A stretch of 33,422 nt of DNA from Bryobacterales bacterium (GTDB taxonomy: Bacteria > Acidobacteriota > Terriglobia > Bryobacterales > UBA6623), in the NCBI GenBank assembly GCA_028819215.1, contig JAPPMG010000065.1, positions 1-33,422 on the forward strand, read 5' to 3'. The stretch's first letter is position 1. Every line of letters starts with the position of its first letter. Below are positions 15,140 to 24,611 of this stretch, piece after piece. Made by a program: the position numbers and the translations under genes. The notes beneath the pieces were generated by a model. It did no database searches. It was not told the origin of the DNA and was given only the letters and a program-made list of their open reading frames with translations.

Positions 15140-15475
15140 TCAGTGGTAGTCGACGATCTCGACGATCATGATCGATGTCACGCTCGTCAAATCGATTCCA
15201 CCCTCGTCACGCAGTGGCAGAGGCTTGTGATCCGGCACGAAGACAAGCCTGTACGGATGCGTGAGGTCGATCGCGAACTGATTCTTGCGGTGTCCCTTGA
15301 GTTGATGAAGTCTCTCAGGACGAACGCGGGGCACTGCCGAGAGAGCGGGAGCGTTTCGAAGCAACGCGAGTCGAGTCGCGATGTCCCGCTCCATACGGGT
15401 CCCATACGTTCTTCGGATTGCCGAAGTCGAGTTCAACACCTTGGCAAGTTTCTTCGTCTTGAACGAAACTTCCAC
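15140..15475 (-). CDS. HigB-like toxin (RelE superfamily), second locus
   Basis: The 111-residue product begins VSFKTKKLAKVLNS and contains the region RPERLHQLKGHRKNQFAIDLTHPYRLVFVPDHKPLP and the end IMIVEIVDYH, the usual pattern of proteobacterial-type HigB toxins paired with HigA-ImmA antitoxins. The start is GTG 15475; an ATG two bases upstream is out of frame. The frame is intact. It is only distantly similar to the higB at 5088 and so represents an independent TA locus. Confidence 0.82.
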   Translation of the reverse strand: MEVSFKTKKLAKVLNSTSAIRRTYGTRMERDIATRLALLRNAPALSAVPRVRPERLHQLKGHRKNQFAIDLTHPYRLVFVPDHKPLPLRDEGGIDLTSVTSIMIVEIVDYH

Positions 15476-15489
15476 ATCCGCCTACCATA

Positions 15490-15518
15490 ATGTTACCTGA
15501 TACGAACCGATTTGTCAA
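15490..15518 (-). promoter_or_regulatory. Promoter of the second higB locus
   Basis: The minus strand carries a perfect -35 TTGACA (15518-15513), a 17-nt spacer and -10 TAACAT (15495-15490). The expected transcription start near 15483 leaves a leader of only about 8 nt before GTG 15475. Confidence 0.7.
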
Positions 15519-15640
15519 AGAAACAGCCGGTTCCGGGGAAGCTGGCTCCTGAAGGGGCTCGCTTTCGGCGGTCTTGGAGAGAATGCGCAGCTGACGCGTT
15601 TCGCAACCCGCGCCGCTATCGGGGATCCGCTTGCCCACGG

Positions 15641-16571
<931 letters not shown>

Positions 16572-17315
16572 CTACAGGCTGCGCATGTGAAAGCCGCCGT
16601 CCACGTCGAGGACTTGGCCAGCGGAGTAGTCGAGATTGCCGTCCGCGATGGCTCGCACAGCTAGCGCCACGTCTTCGGGCCGGCCCAGCCGACCCTGCGG
16701 GAGCAAGCCCTCCTCCGCGAGCCGTTGGTACTTATCGAGCACCGGCGCGACCATGTCGGTTTCAATGATGCCCGGTCGCACCTCGAACACACCGATGCCT
16801 TCTGGGGCCAACCTGCTGGCATAGAGTTGCGCCGCCATGCTGAGCCCTGCCTTCGACACGCAGTATTCGCCACGGTTCGTCGACGCCGTGTAGGACGAGA
16901 TCGACGTCACGAAAACGATCCGGCCGGAGCCGCGCTCCAGCATCAGCTTGGCTGCGTCCCGGGTCAGGAAGTACGGTCCTTGCAGGTTCGTGCCCAGCAC
17001 TTCTTCAAAGCTCTCTTCGCTCGCTTCCAAGAGGTCGTTGCGCACGCGCGGGGCTATGCCGGCGTTGTTGACCAACAGATCCAGGCGGCCGTACTCGCTC
17101 CGAACGAACTCCATCAGCGCGTCTCGGTCGGCCGGCGATGCGACATCCATCTGGAAGATGTTGGCGCCACATTCGTCGCGGAGACTCTCGGCTGCCGCCA
17201 GATTGCCCCGGTAGGTGCCGATAACCCGATGGGTGCGGCCAAGCTCGCTGGCCACCGCCCGCCCGATGCCCCGGCTTGCACCGGTGACCAACGCAACTCT
17301 ATCGCTGTCTGCCAT
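16572..17315 (-). CDS. SDR-family NAD(P)-dependent oxidoreductase (FabG-like)
   Basis: This 247-residue classical short-chain dehydrogenase has cofactor motif TGASRGIG (11-18), NNAG (83-86), N110, and the catalytic S138, Y151 and K155 (YCVSK). The sequence VRPGIIETDM and the C-terminal QVLDVDGGFHM are typical of 3-oxoacyl-ACP reductase-like or sugar/alcohol SDRs; the substrate is not predictable. The ribosome-binding site AGGGAA precedes ATG 17315. It lies 46 nt behind the DUF1501 gene on the same strand and may be the last gene of that operon. A decayed partial copy lies at 15641-15930. Confidence 0.9.
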   Translation of the reverse strand: MADSDRVALVTGASRGIGRAVASELGRTHRVIGTYRGNLAAAESLRDECGANIFQMDVASPADRDALMEFVRSEYGRLDLLVNNAGIAPRVRNDLLEASEESFEEVLGTNLQGPYFLTRDAAKLMLERGSGRIVFVTSISSYTASTNRGEYCVSKAGLSMAAQLYASRLAPEGIGVFEVRPGIIETDMVAPVLDKYQRLAEEGLLPQGRLGRPEDVALAVRAIADGNLDYSAGQVLDVDGGFHMRSL

Positions 17316-17361
17316 TGCGAGCTATTCCCTTTCGCGTAAGCCGCTCAGACGTTTCCCGGCA

Positions 17362-18795
17362 TCAGGCAAGCAGCGGCTTGATGATTTCGCCATGCACGTC
17401 GGTGAGGCGGAAATGCCGCCCTTGATACTTGAAGGTCAGCTTCTTGTGGTCCACTCCCATCAAGTGCAGCATCGTCGCGTGCAAGTCGTGCACGCTGACC
17501 GGGTCTTGGGTCACGTTGTACGAGAAGTCGTCGGTCGAGCCGTAGTTGACGCCTCCCCGGATGCCGCCGCCCGCGAGCCAGATCGAGAAACATCGCGGGT
17601 GGTGGTCCCGGCCGTAGTCCTCTGCAGAGAGCTTGCCCTGGCAGTACACGGTCCGACCGAATTCGCCGCCCCAGACCACCAACGTCTCGTCCAGCAGCCC
17701 GCGCTGCTCTAGATCCTTCACCAAGGCCGCCGAAGCTTGGTCTGTTTGGACGCACTTCTCTTCCAAGCGCCGCGGCAGTGCGTTGTGGTGGTCCCAGCCG
17801 CGGTGGAATAGCTGCACGCAGCGCACTCCGCGCTCGATCAGCCGGCGGGCCAGCAGGCAGTTGCTGGCATACGTGCCCGGCTTGCGAGAGTCCTCTCCGT
17901 ACATCTGCATCACGCTCTCCGGCTCGGCTGACAGGTCCGTCAATTCCGGGACGGAGGCCTGCATGCGATAGGCCATTTCGTACTGTGCGATCCGGTTCTC
18001 GATCTCCGGATCGCCAAGCTTCTCGAAGCGAACTCTGTTCAGAGCGCCCAAGTCGTCCAGATAGGAGCGCCGGTCTTCGCGGGAGAATCCATCCGGATCG
18101 TTGAGATACAGCACCGGCTCCCGGCCGGCGCGGAACTTCACGGCTTGGAAGCGCGTGGGCAGGAAGCCGCTGCCCCACAGGCGCGAATACAGGGGCTGGC
18201 CGCCGCTGCCCTGCGAGACCATCACCACGTACGCCGGCAGGCTGCTGGTCTCGCTCCCAAGGCCGTAGGAGAGCCAGGACCCTAGACTGGGCCTGCCGGC
18301 CAGCTGGTGGCCTGTCTGAAGGTACGTGATCGCCGGATCATGATTGATTTGCTCGGTGGTCATCGAGCGGATCACTGCGATCTTGTCGGCAATCGAGGAA
18401 ATGTGGGGCAGCAACTCGCTGAACTGCTGGCCCGAAGCGCCGTGGCGGGCGAACTGGAACTTGGATGCCGCCACCGGAAAGCTGGTCTGCGCCGCCGTCA
18501 TCCCGGTCAGCCGCTGACCGCCGCGAACCGAGTCGGGCAGCTCGGACCCTTGCAAGCGGGCCAGCCCCGGCTTGGGATCGAACAGATCCATCTGCGACGG
18601 CCCGCCGGATTGGAACAGGTAGATCACCCGCTTGGCCCGCGGCGCGAAGTGCGGCAGCCCGGCCAGGCCCTCTTGGGCAGAAGCGGCATTGAGATCGGCC
18701 GCCAGCAGGTGGGACAGGGCCGCGACGCCCAAGCCCCCCGCCGAACTCGAGAAGAGCTGGCGGCGCGTCAGGGCCAGATTCGCATCGAATGGCAT
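17362..18795 (-). CDS. DUF1501 protein with Tat signal
   Basis: The 477-residue protein begins with a twin-arginine signal (LTRRQLFSSSAGGLG, R11-R12) and then shows the DUF1501 pattern, an alkaline-phosphatase/sulfatase-fold family: LFQSGGPSQMDLFDPKP near residue 60, MFHRGWDHH-like LFHRGWDHHN, VVWGGEFGRT, and HHPRCFSIWLAGGGIRGG. These proteins are exported and nearly always encoded next to a PSCyt/DUF1553 protein, as here; their biochemical activity is not established. The ribosome-binding site GAGGGAG lies in the last codons of the upstream gene, which ends 3 nt before this start, so translation is probably coupled. Confidence 0.92.
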   Translation of the reverse strand: MPFDANLALTRRQLFSSSAGGLGVAALSHLLAADLNAASAQEGLAGLPHFAPRAKRVIYLFQSGGPSQMDLFDPKPGLARLQGSELPDSVRGGQRLTGMTAAQTSFPVAASKFQFARHGASGQQFSELLPHISSIADKIAVIRSMTTEQINHDPAITYLQTGHQLAGRPSLGSWLSYGLGSETSSLPAYVVMVSQGSGGQPLYSRLWGSGFLPTRFQAVKFRAGREPVLYLNDPDGFSREDRRSYLDDLGALNRVRFEKLGDPEIENRIAQYEMAYRMQASVPELTDLSAEPESVMQMYGEDSRKPGTYASNCLLARRLIERGVRCVQLFHRGWDHHNALPRRLEEKCVQTDQASAALVKDLEQRGLLDETLVVWGGEFGRTVYCQGKLSAEDYGRDHHPRCFSIWLAGGGIRGGVNYGSTDDFSYNVTQDPVSVHDLHATMLHLMGVDHKKLTFKYQGRHFRLTDVHGEIIKPLLA

Positions 18796-18798
18796 GGT

Positions 18799-21700
18799 CT
18801 ACTCCCTCGTGATCGTCTCGTCCAGGTTGAGCAGCATGCTGGCCACGGCGGCAAAGGCTGCCAGCTCCGGCGGGTCGATCGACTCGTCCCGCGGATGTTC
18901 CCCGCTGGCCAAGTAGCGCGCGGCGTCTTCCGGCCGCGTCTGGTAGCGATCGCGGTAACGATTGAGGCTAGAGCGCAAGATCTCGGCCTCTTCCTCGGCG
19001 GGCTGGCGGGCTGTTGCGAGCACGAAGCCGTAGGCCAGCCGCTCGCTGTCGCGCGAACCGCCCTCATTGAGCATGCGCTCGGCGAAGACGCGGGCCGCCT
19101 CGTTGTAGGTGGGATCGTTCATCAGGTTGAGAGCTTGGACGGGCGTGTTGGTGCGCTCCTGCCGCACTACGCAGGTTTCCCGCGCGGCGGCGTCGAAGGC
19201 GAGCATCGCCGGGGGCCCGAGAGTTCTCTTCCAGAAGGTGTACAGGCTCCGGCGGTAGAGCTTGTCGCCGTGGTCGTTGGAATAGGCGCCCCAGTTGGAG
19301 AGTTCCTTCCAGAGCCCGCCGGGCTGGTATGGCTTCACCGACGGGCCGCCCGGATCGCCCGACAGCAGGTTGGCAATTGCCAGTGCTTGGTCGCGGATCG
19401 ACTCGGCCGGCAGCCGCAGGCGAGGTGCCCGCGCCAGCAGCAGGTTGTCTGGATCCCGCTCCAACAGTTCCGGCAAGACTTTCGACGACTGCCGATACGT
19501 GGCGCTGTTGACGATGTTCCGCATCAGACCCTTGATGTCCCAGCCGCTCTCGACGAAGTCGGCCGCCAGCCAATCCAGCAGTTCGGGGTGTGTCGGTGCC
19601 GCGCCCTGCGAGCCGAAGTCCTCTACGGTCGAAACGATTCCGCGCCCGAACATCATCTGCCAGAAACGGTTGACAGTGACTCGGGCTGTCAGCGGGTTCT
19701 GCTGGCTGGTCAGCCACTTCGCCAGGCCGAGCCGGTTGTTGGGCAGGCCTTGCGGCATCGGCGGCAAGGCCGCCGGCAAGCCGGGATCGACACGCTCGCG
19801 GGGGGCGTCGAAGGCCCCGCGGAAGAGGATGTGCGTGGGGCGGGCATCTTCGCGCTCGTCCATCACCATGACGGTGGGAAGCGCGGCGATGAATGCCTCG
19901 CGTTCCAGGCGCAAGTCTCTCAGATCCTTCCACGCCGCGGAAATGTCGCTCGGCGCGGCGTGTTCCAGATAGGCCCAGCGCAACTTGAGTCGCTGGGCTG
20001 GAGTGCGTTGATCGGCCGCCAGTGCCGCGATTTCCGCCGGTGTTTCGCGGACGGCGAGACCTGCCGCCTCCGATGCGTCCAATGCCCGCGAGTACACGCG
20101 GACATCGTCAACGTGACCTGCCAAACGGTCCTGTGCGCCCGGACCGTGACCGATGCGCAGAGTGGTATTCACCCGCGTGGAGTTGAGCGATTCGTCCACC
20201 AGCACCTTCAGACCCGCCGGTAGGCCGTTGACGTAGAGCCGCATGCCATCGGTATTGCGAGTGCCGTCGTATATTCCTGCCACGTGGGTCCATTGATCCT
20301 GCGGGATCGTCTCGACGGATTCGACCCTCATGCGGTCGGAGATGCTGCCGGTGTCGATACGCAACTGCAGCTTGCCGTTGACCAAGAACAGGCCGTAGCC
20401 CTTCGGGCCGCTGGTTAGGTATCGACCGACGACTCCTCCGGTTTCGCTGTCCGGGCGAATCCAGGCCGACAGCGTGAACGGGTCGTAGAAGTCGTAATCC
20501 GCGATGTCGCCCAAGTCGAAGTAGCGTCGCCCGTCCAACCTCGCCGCACTTCCGAACACACCGTCTGGCCCCGCCGGAGCGGAGTCGAACTCGTGCCGTG
20601 CCGCCAGTCGCTCCGAATAGGCCCATGCCTCCGTGCCGTCTAGATCCGCTGTCGCCAAGGAGGGCTCCACTTGGGCGGCATGACGCCCGAGCTGGGACTC
20701 GAGTCGCTTGATGCGACTGTCCATCGCGTCGAGTTGCTCCCGCTGGTCTCGCGTTGGCGCGTGCACGATCGGCGGGGTGTTGCCGTACTTGTAGTAGCGC
20801 CCTCGGTCGGAGACGTTGTTGAAGTAGGCGTAGAACTGGTAGAACTCCTGCTGCGAGATGGGGTCGTACTTGTGGTCGTGGCAGCGTGCACAGCCGACCG
20901 TGAGCCCTAGCCAGACGGTGGCGGTGGTCTCGAGTCTGTCTACGGCGTATTCGACCTGATACTCGTCCGGGTCCGTGCCGTTCTCCGCATTACCTCGGTG
21001 GTTGCGGTTGAAGCCCGTCGCAACGCGCTGGGACAAGGTCGCGTCAGGCAGCAGGTCTCCGGCAAGTTGCTCGACCGTGAACTGGTCGAAGGGCATGTTG
21101 TCGTTGAAGGCCTCGATCACCCAATCCCGCCAGCGCCACATATCGCGCGGGCGGTCGTTCTGGTAGCCGTTGGTGTCCGCGTAGCGGGCGGCTTCCAGCC
21201 AGCGGAACGCCATCCGCTCGCCGAAGCGAGGCGAGGCCAGCAAGCGTTCGACCGCCGCTTCGTAGGCCTTTGCCGAGTCGTCCGCCAAGAACTCCCGCAC
21301 TTCCTCGGCGGTTGGAGGCAGGCCGGTCAGATCGAGCGTCACCCGCCGCAACAGCTTGGAGCGGTCCGCTTCCGGCGAGGGCTGCATGCCCGCTTCCTTC
21401 AGCCGGGCTAGCACGAACCCATCGATCGGGTTGCGGCCCCACTCGCCCTCCGCAGGTTCATTGGCGGCTGGCTTGACCAAGGGTTCGAAGGCCCAATGCC
21501 CCGACCACTTGGCACCCTCGCGGACCCACTCCCTGAGAAGGGCGGTCTGCTGCGCGCTGAGCGGCGCGTGCCCCAAGGCCTGAGGAGGCATCCGCCGGGC
21601 GGGATCCGGCGCTTCGAGCCGAGCGATCAGCTCGCTCTGGTCCGGCTTGCCGGGCACGATGGCGAACCTGCCGCCCGGCAAAGCAGCAAAGGCGCCTTCC

Positions 21701-21879
21701 TCGGTGTCCAGCCGCAGCGGGGACATCCGCGTCGCGGCATCCGGACCGTGACAGGCATAGCAGCGGTCGGACAGAATCGGGCGGACATCCCTGCGAAAAT
21801 CCACCCCATCGGCGGTCGCGGGGAGCAGTGCGCCCGCGATCACAAGGGCGACGCCTACGGACATGCAGTGGCGGGACAC
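18799..21879 (-). CDS. PSCyt1-PSCyt2-LamG-DUF1553 multidomain exported protein
   Basis: The product is 1026 residues. After a signal peptide comes a PSCyt1 cytochrome-like domain with heme motif CYACH (C40-H44), then PSCyt2/DUF1549 (about 145-360) containing a second CxxCH, CARCH at 330-334. A charged coiled-coil-like stretch (380-405), a LamG-type jelly roll (about 420-620; FTLSAWIRPDSETGG, HVDDVRVYSRAL) and the PSD1/DUF1553 domain (about 690-990; NRFWQMMFGRGIVSTVEDFG, RTNTPVQALNLMND) follow. The LamG part suggests binding of a carbohydrate or other polymer. This architecture is typical of Planctomycetes, Verrucomicrobia and Solibacter-like Acidobacteria and of unknown catalytic function. 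Starts GTG 21879 or ATG 21864 are both possible; the latter gives the shorter signal peptide. Confidence 0.93.
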   Translation of the reverse strand: MSRHCMSVGVALVIAGALLPATADGVDFRRDVRPILSDRCYACHGPDAATRMSPLRLDTEEGAFAALPGGRFAIVPGKPDQSELIARLEAPDPARRMPPQALGHAPLSAQQTALLREWVREGAKWSGHWAFEPLVKPAANEPAEGEWGRNPIDGFVLARLKEAGMQPSPEADRSKLLRRVTLDLTGLPPTAEEVREFLADDSAKAYEAAVERLLASPRFGERMAFRWLEAARYADTNGYQNDRPRDMWRWRDWVIEAFNDNMPFDQFTVEQLAGDLLPDATLSQRVATGFNRNHRGNAENGTDPDEYQVEYAVDRLETTATVWLGLTVGCARCHDHKYDPISQQEFYQFYAYFNNVSDRGRYYKYGNTPPIVHAPTRDQREQLDAMDSRIKRLESQLGRHAAQVEPSLATADLDGTEAWAYSERLAARHEFDSAPAGPDGVFGSAARLDGRRYFDLGDIADYDFYDPFTLSAWIRPDSETGGVVGRYLTSGPKGYGLFLVNGKLQLRIDTGSISDRMRVESVETIPQDQWTHVAGIYDGTRNTDGMRLYVNGLPAGLKVLVDESLNSTRVNTTLRIGHGPGAQDRLAGHVDDVRVYSRALDASEAAGLAVRETPAEIAALAADQRTPAQRLKLRWAYLEHAAPSDISAAWKDLRDLRLEREAFIAALPTVMVMDEREDARPTHILFRGAFDAPRERVDPGLPAALPPMPQGLPNNRLGLAKWLTSQQNPLTARVTVNRFWQMMFGRGIVSTVEDFGSQGAAPTHPELLDWLAADFVESGWDIKGLMRNIVNSATYRQSSKVLPELLERDPDNLLLARAPRLRLPAESIRDQALAIANLLSGDPGGPSVKPYQPGGLWKELSNWGAYSNDHGDKLYRRSLYTFWKRTLGPPAMLAFDAAARETCVVRQERTNTPVQALNLMNDPTYNEAARVFAERMLNEGGSRDSERLAYGFVLATARQPAEEEAEILRSSLNRYRDRYQTRPEDAARYLASGEHPRDESIDPPELAAFAAVASMLLNLDETITRE

Positions 21880-21921
21880 GGCACCACAATTGTACCGACC
21901 GACGGATCGCAGCGGTCTGCG

Positions 21922-22791
21922 CTATTGCGGGAAGAACGGCATGAGCGCCCGGATCTGGTCCTCGCTCGGCTGCATGCCGTACTCGGTGATCTCGAAGGCC
22001 TCGGCGTTCTCGATGGCGTCCGCGGCGTCCCCGTAGCGCGCCCTCGCGGCTTCGCGCCACTCGTCGCGAATGGCAAAGCTCCGTCGGGATTTCAGCCACG
22101 CCAAGCGCGCGGCCGGATCTGCGGGCACCTCGTCCAGCATGCCCGCATGCCACGGAAGCCACTCGTAGAACTGTGACACGTGAGCGTCCAGGCCTGAGTA
22201 TTTCTTGTCCAGCACATCGTCGATGGAAACGACGATGTCGGGGCGGAACGGCTGCGGACGCGCGAAGCGGTCCGAGAAGTACAGGAACAAGGGATTCTTC
22301 TTGATCGCGGGCGTGTCGCTGGCTATGTTCGGCACGGTAACCATGTACGAAGCGTCCTGGACTAGGATGCCCGTGTAGCGATGGTCCGGATGGTAGTCGT
22401 TGGGTCGCGGGGCGATTACGATGTCGGCGTCCCATTCGCGGATCTGCCGGATGATTTGCAGGCGAACATCGAGGCTGGGCACCAACTCGCCGTCGTGGTT
22501 GTCCAGCACGATGTATTCGATGCCGAGCCGGCGGCCTGACTCCTGGGCCTCCGCTCGCCGCCGGGCGGCAAGCATCCCGCCGCCCTCGGCTTGGTGCCCC
22601 GCATCGCCGTTGGTAACCGACACGAAGCGCACCTTGTGGCCCAAGGCGGCGTACTTGGCGGCGATGCCGCCGGCCTTGATGTCGCAGTCGTCTGGGTGTG
22701 CCCCAATGGCGATCACCTGGATGGTTTCGGCTGGGGCTGGTGTCGTGGTGAGCGTCATGAAGAGAAGCAAGGTCAGGCTGGCGCCGCGCAT
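21922..22791 (-). CDS. Exported PIG-L (LmbE) family deacetylase
   Basis: The 289-residue protein has a signal peptide (residues 1-21) and the PIG-L zinc-site motifs: AHPDD (H32-D34-D35) and HPDH (134-137). The family removes N-acetyl groups from GlcNAc-containing or thiol-sugar substrates. Export implies an extracytoplasmic substrate, unlike mycothiol or bacillithiol biosynthesis enzymes. It lies 42 nt ahead of the PSCyt/DUF1553 gene and 15 nt behind the APC permease, so it sits inside the operon. Confidence 0.92.
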   Translation of the reverse strand: MRGASLTLLLFMTLTTTPAPAETIQVIAIGAHPDDCDIKAGGIAAKYAALGHKVRFVSVTNGDAGHQAEGGGMLAARRRAEAQESGRRLGIEYIVLDNHDGELVPSLDVRLQIIRQIREWDADIVIAPRPNDYHPDHRYTGILVQDASYMVTVPNIASDTPAIKKNPLFLYFSDRFARPQPFRPDIVVSIDDVLDKKYSGLDAHVSQFYEWLPWHAGMLDEVPADPAARLAWLKSRRSFAIRDEWREAARARYGDAADAIENAEAFEITEYGMQPSEDQIRALMPFFPQ

Positions 22792-22806
22792 GGGGTGTCT
22801 CGATGT

Positions 22807-24153
22807 TTACTGTTGCGCTGAACCGCTAGCGAAGGGCCATTCGCGCTGATGCTTCGCCATCGCTAGGTAGACGATCACCCCGAGCAGAAGCGTGCCAGTC
22901 CCGAACAGAACGAACGTGGTGCCCAGCGACAGGAATACATAAATATAACCCAAGATCGACACGATCGCTGGCAGCGGATAGCCCCACATGCTGAACGGCC
23001 GCACAATGTCGGGACGCCGCGAGCGAATGAGGAAGAGAGCGAAGGTGTGCCCGAGGAATTGGATGAGGATGCGGGCCGCCATCAGGGCCTTGATGACATT
23101 GTCCAGGCTGAAGAAGCTGGCACAGATCGCGCCCGCGCCGATCAGCAACAGCGAGCGGTGCGGGAATTCCTTGGTCGGGTGCAGCACCGCGAGTTGGCGG
23201 AAGAACACGCCGTCGCGGGCGGCAGCGTAGGGCACTCGGGAATACCCCAGCAACAGCGCGAAGATGGACCCGAAAGCGGTGACCACGATCATGCCTGCCA
23301 GCACTTGCGCGGCCCGTGCCCCGTACACGCGTTCCACGAACAGGGCACCGAGGAACTGAGACTCCATCGCCTCGCGCCACGGCACGACGCCGATGAAGCT
23401 GAATGAGATAGCAATGTCGATTGCCGCTACGGCCAGGATCGAGTAAAGCACCGCCCGCGGGATGGTCCGTCCCGGATCGCGGATCTCCCCGCCGAGGTAA
23501 CAGACCTGGTAGTAGCCGAGAAACAGGTAGAGCACCTCCGCCGAGCCCTCGCCGAGGCTGGCAAGGAATCCGAGGTCGAAGCGAAACGCGTTCTCGGGCA
23601 GGTCAAACGCCAGCGCGGGGTCGAAGTACAGGATTCCCGTGACGATGACCCAGCCCGTGGTGAGCAGCATCACCGACCACAGTCCGAACATGAGCTTGGC
23701 GATGTCATCGATGCGCCGATACAGCGCGACGACTAGCAGGGCGCAGATCCCTGCCGCTAGCAGCTTGCCGTCGAGATCGGACAGATCCGGAAGGAATACT
23801 CGCAGGTATTGGACAAGGCCGATGTTGCCGCTGGCGATCTCGAGCGGCCCGGCGAAAAGGATCTGCCAGACGAATAGGAAGGCCAGCATCCGGCCCCACG
23901 TGCGAGGGCCGAAGCCCTCCCGAAGGAACACGTAGGTCCCCCCGGCGGCGGGTTTCGCCGCGCCGAGCTCGGCCACGACCATGCCGTCGGCCAGCGCGAT
24001 GACGGTCCCCACCACCCAAGCGAGATACGCCTGCGGACCTGCCAGGGTCTTTAGGATCAGGGCGATCGCGATGAACGGCCCGATCCCGACCATGTTGGAC
24101 ATGTTGATCGTCGTCGCGTTCAGCAGTCCCAGCCTGCGATGCATTTGTGCCAT
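22807..24153 (-). CDS. APC-superfamily amino acid permease
   Basis: This 448-residue integral membrane protein has about 12 hydrophobic segments. The first segment contains the substrate-site glycine motif (NMVGIGPFIAIAL), and TM2-TM3 carry AAKPAAGGTYVFLREGFGP, both diagnostic of the APC (amino acid-polyamine-organocation) family. It would import an amino acid or related amine with protons or by exchange. It is the first gene of the minus-strand operon. ATG 24153 is the canonical start, though no clear ribosome-binding site precedes it. Confidence 0.9.
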   Translation of the reverse strand: MAQMHRRLGLLNATTINMSNMVGIGPFIAIALILKTLAGPQAYLAWVVGTVIALADGMVVAELGAAKPAAGGTYVFLREGFGPRTWGRMLAFLFVWQILFAGPLEIASGNIGLVQYLRVFLPDLSDLDGKLLAAGICALLVVALYRRIDDIAKLMFGLWSVMLLTTGWVIVTGILYFDPALAFDLPENAFRFDLGFLASLGEGSAEVLYLFLGYYQVCYLGGEIRDPGRTIPRAVLYSILAVAAIDIAISFSFIGVVPWREAMESQFLGALFVERVYGARAAQVLAGMIVVTAFGSIFALLLGYSRVPYAAARDGVFFRQLAVLHPTKEFPHRSLLLIGAGAICASFFSLDNVIKALMAARILIQFLGHTFALFLIRSRRPDIVRPFSMWGYPLPAIVSILGYIYVFLSLGTTFVLFGTGTLLLGVIVYLAMAKHQREWPFASGSAQQ

Positions 24154-24421
24154 GTCGAAAACGGCGTTGCGCGCCTAGGGCAGGGTAGCACCTTGCTCGA
24201 TGCGCGACCCGTCCGGATCGCGCGGTTCGGTTGGGCCGGCGGCAAGCGCGTGTACGGCGAGAGGAATCCGCGTTCTCCGGCTGACAGCGAGAGATTGCCG
24301 CTCAATGCCGGATCGGATGCCCTTCGCAGGCGGGACCGTTCCCGTAGCGCAGTTGCTACCCTGAGAGGGATCGGCGCCACCGCATTCTCAGGTGCGGACG
24401 CGCGTGCCCTGTCCGGATGAT

Positions 24422-24497
24422 GGGGTGGTAGCTCAGTTGGTAGAGCAACGGCCTTTTAAGCCGTGGGTCCCGGGTTCGAGTCCCGGCCGCCTCACCA
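24422..24497 (+). tRNA. tRNA-Lys (anticodon TTT)
   Basis: A full cloverleaf: acceptor GGGGTGG with CCGCCTC (two G-U pairs), D arm GCTC/GAGC, anticodon stem ACGGC/GCCGT with loop CTTTTAA and anticodon TTT (24455-24457), T arm CCGGG/CCCGG with loop TTCGAGT, discriminator A and encoded CCA (24495-24497). Confidence 0.96.
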
Positions 24498-24611
24498 CAC
24501 CCCAAAGGTCCGCCCCGGACACATGCGGTAGACGAACGTGCCGGCAGTGTCAGGCAAGTCAACCTCCGCCGTGGATCCTATGGCCAATGCTTGGCGCGAA
24601 AGGACAGAACC

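Noticed and set aside
18307..20223. 638-codon plus-strand frame opposite the DUF1501/DUF1553 genes
   Set aside because: It is antisense to two clearly recognised genes, has no family motifs, and long antisense frames are common in G+C-rich DNA.
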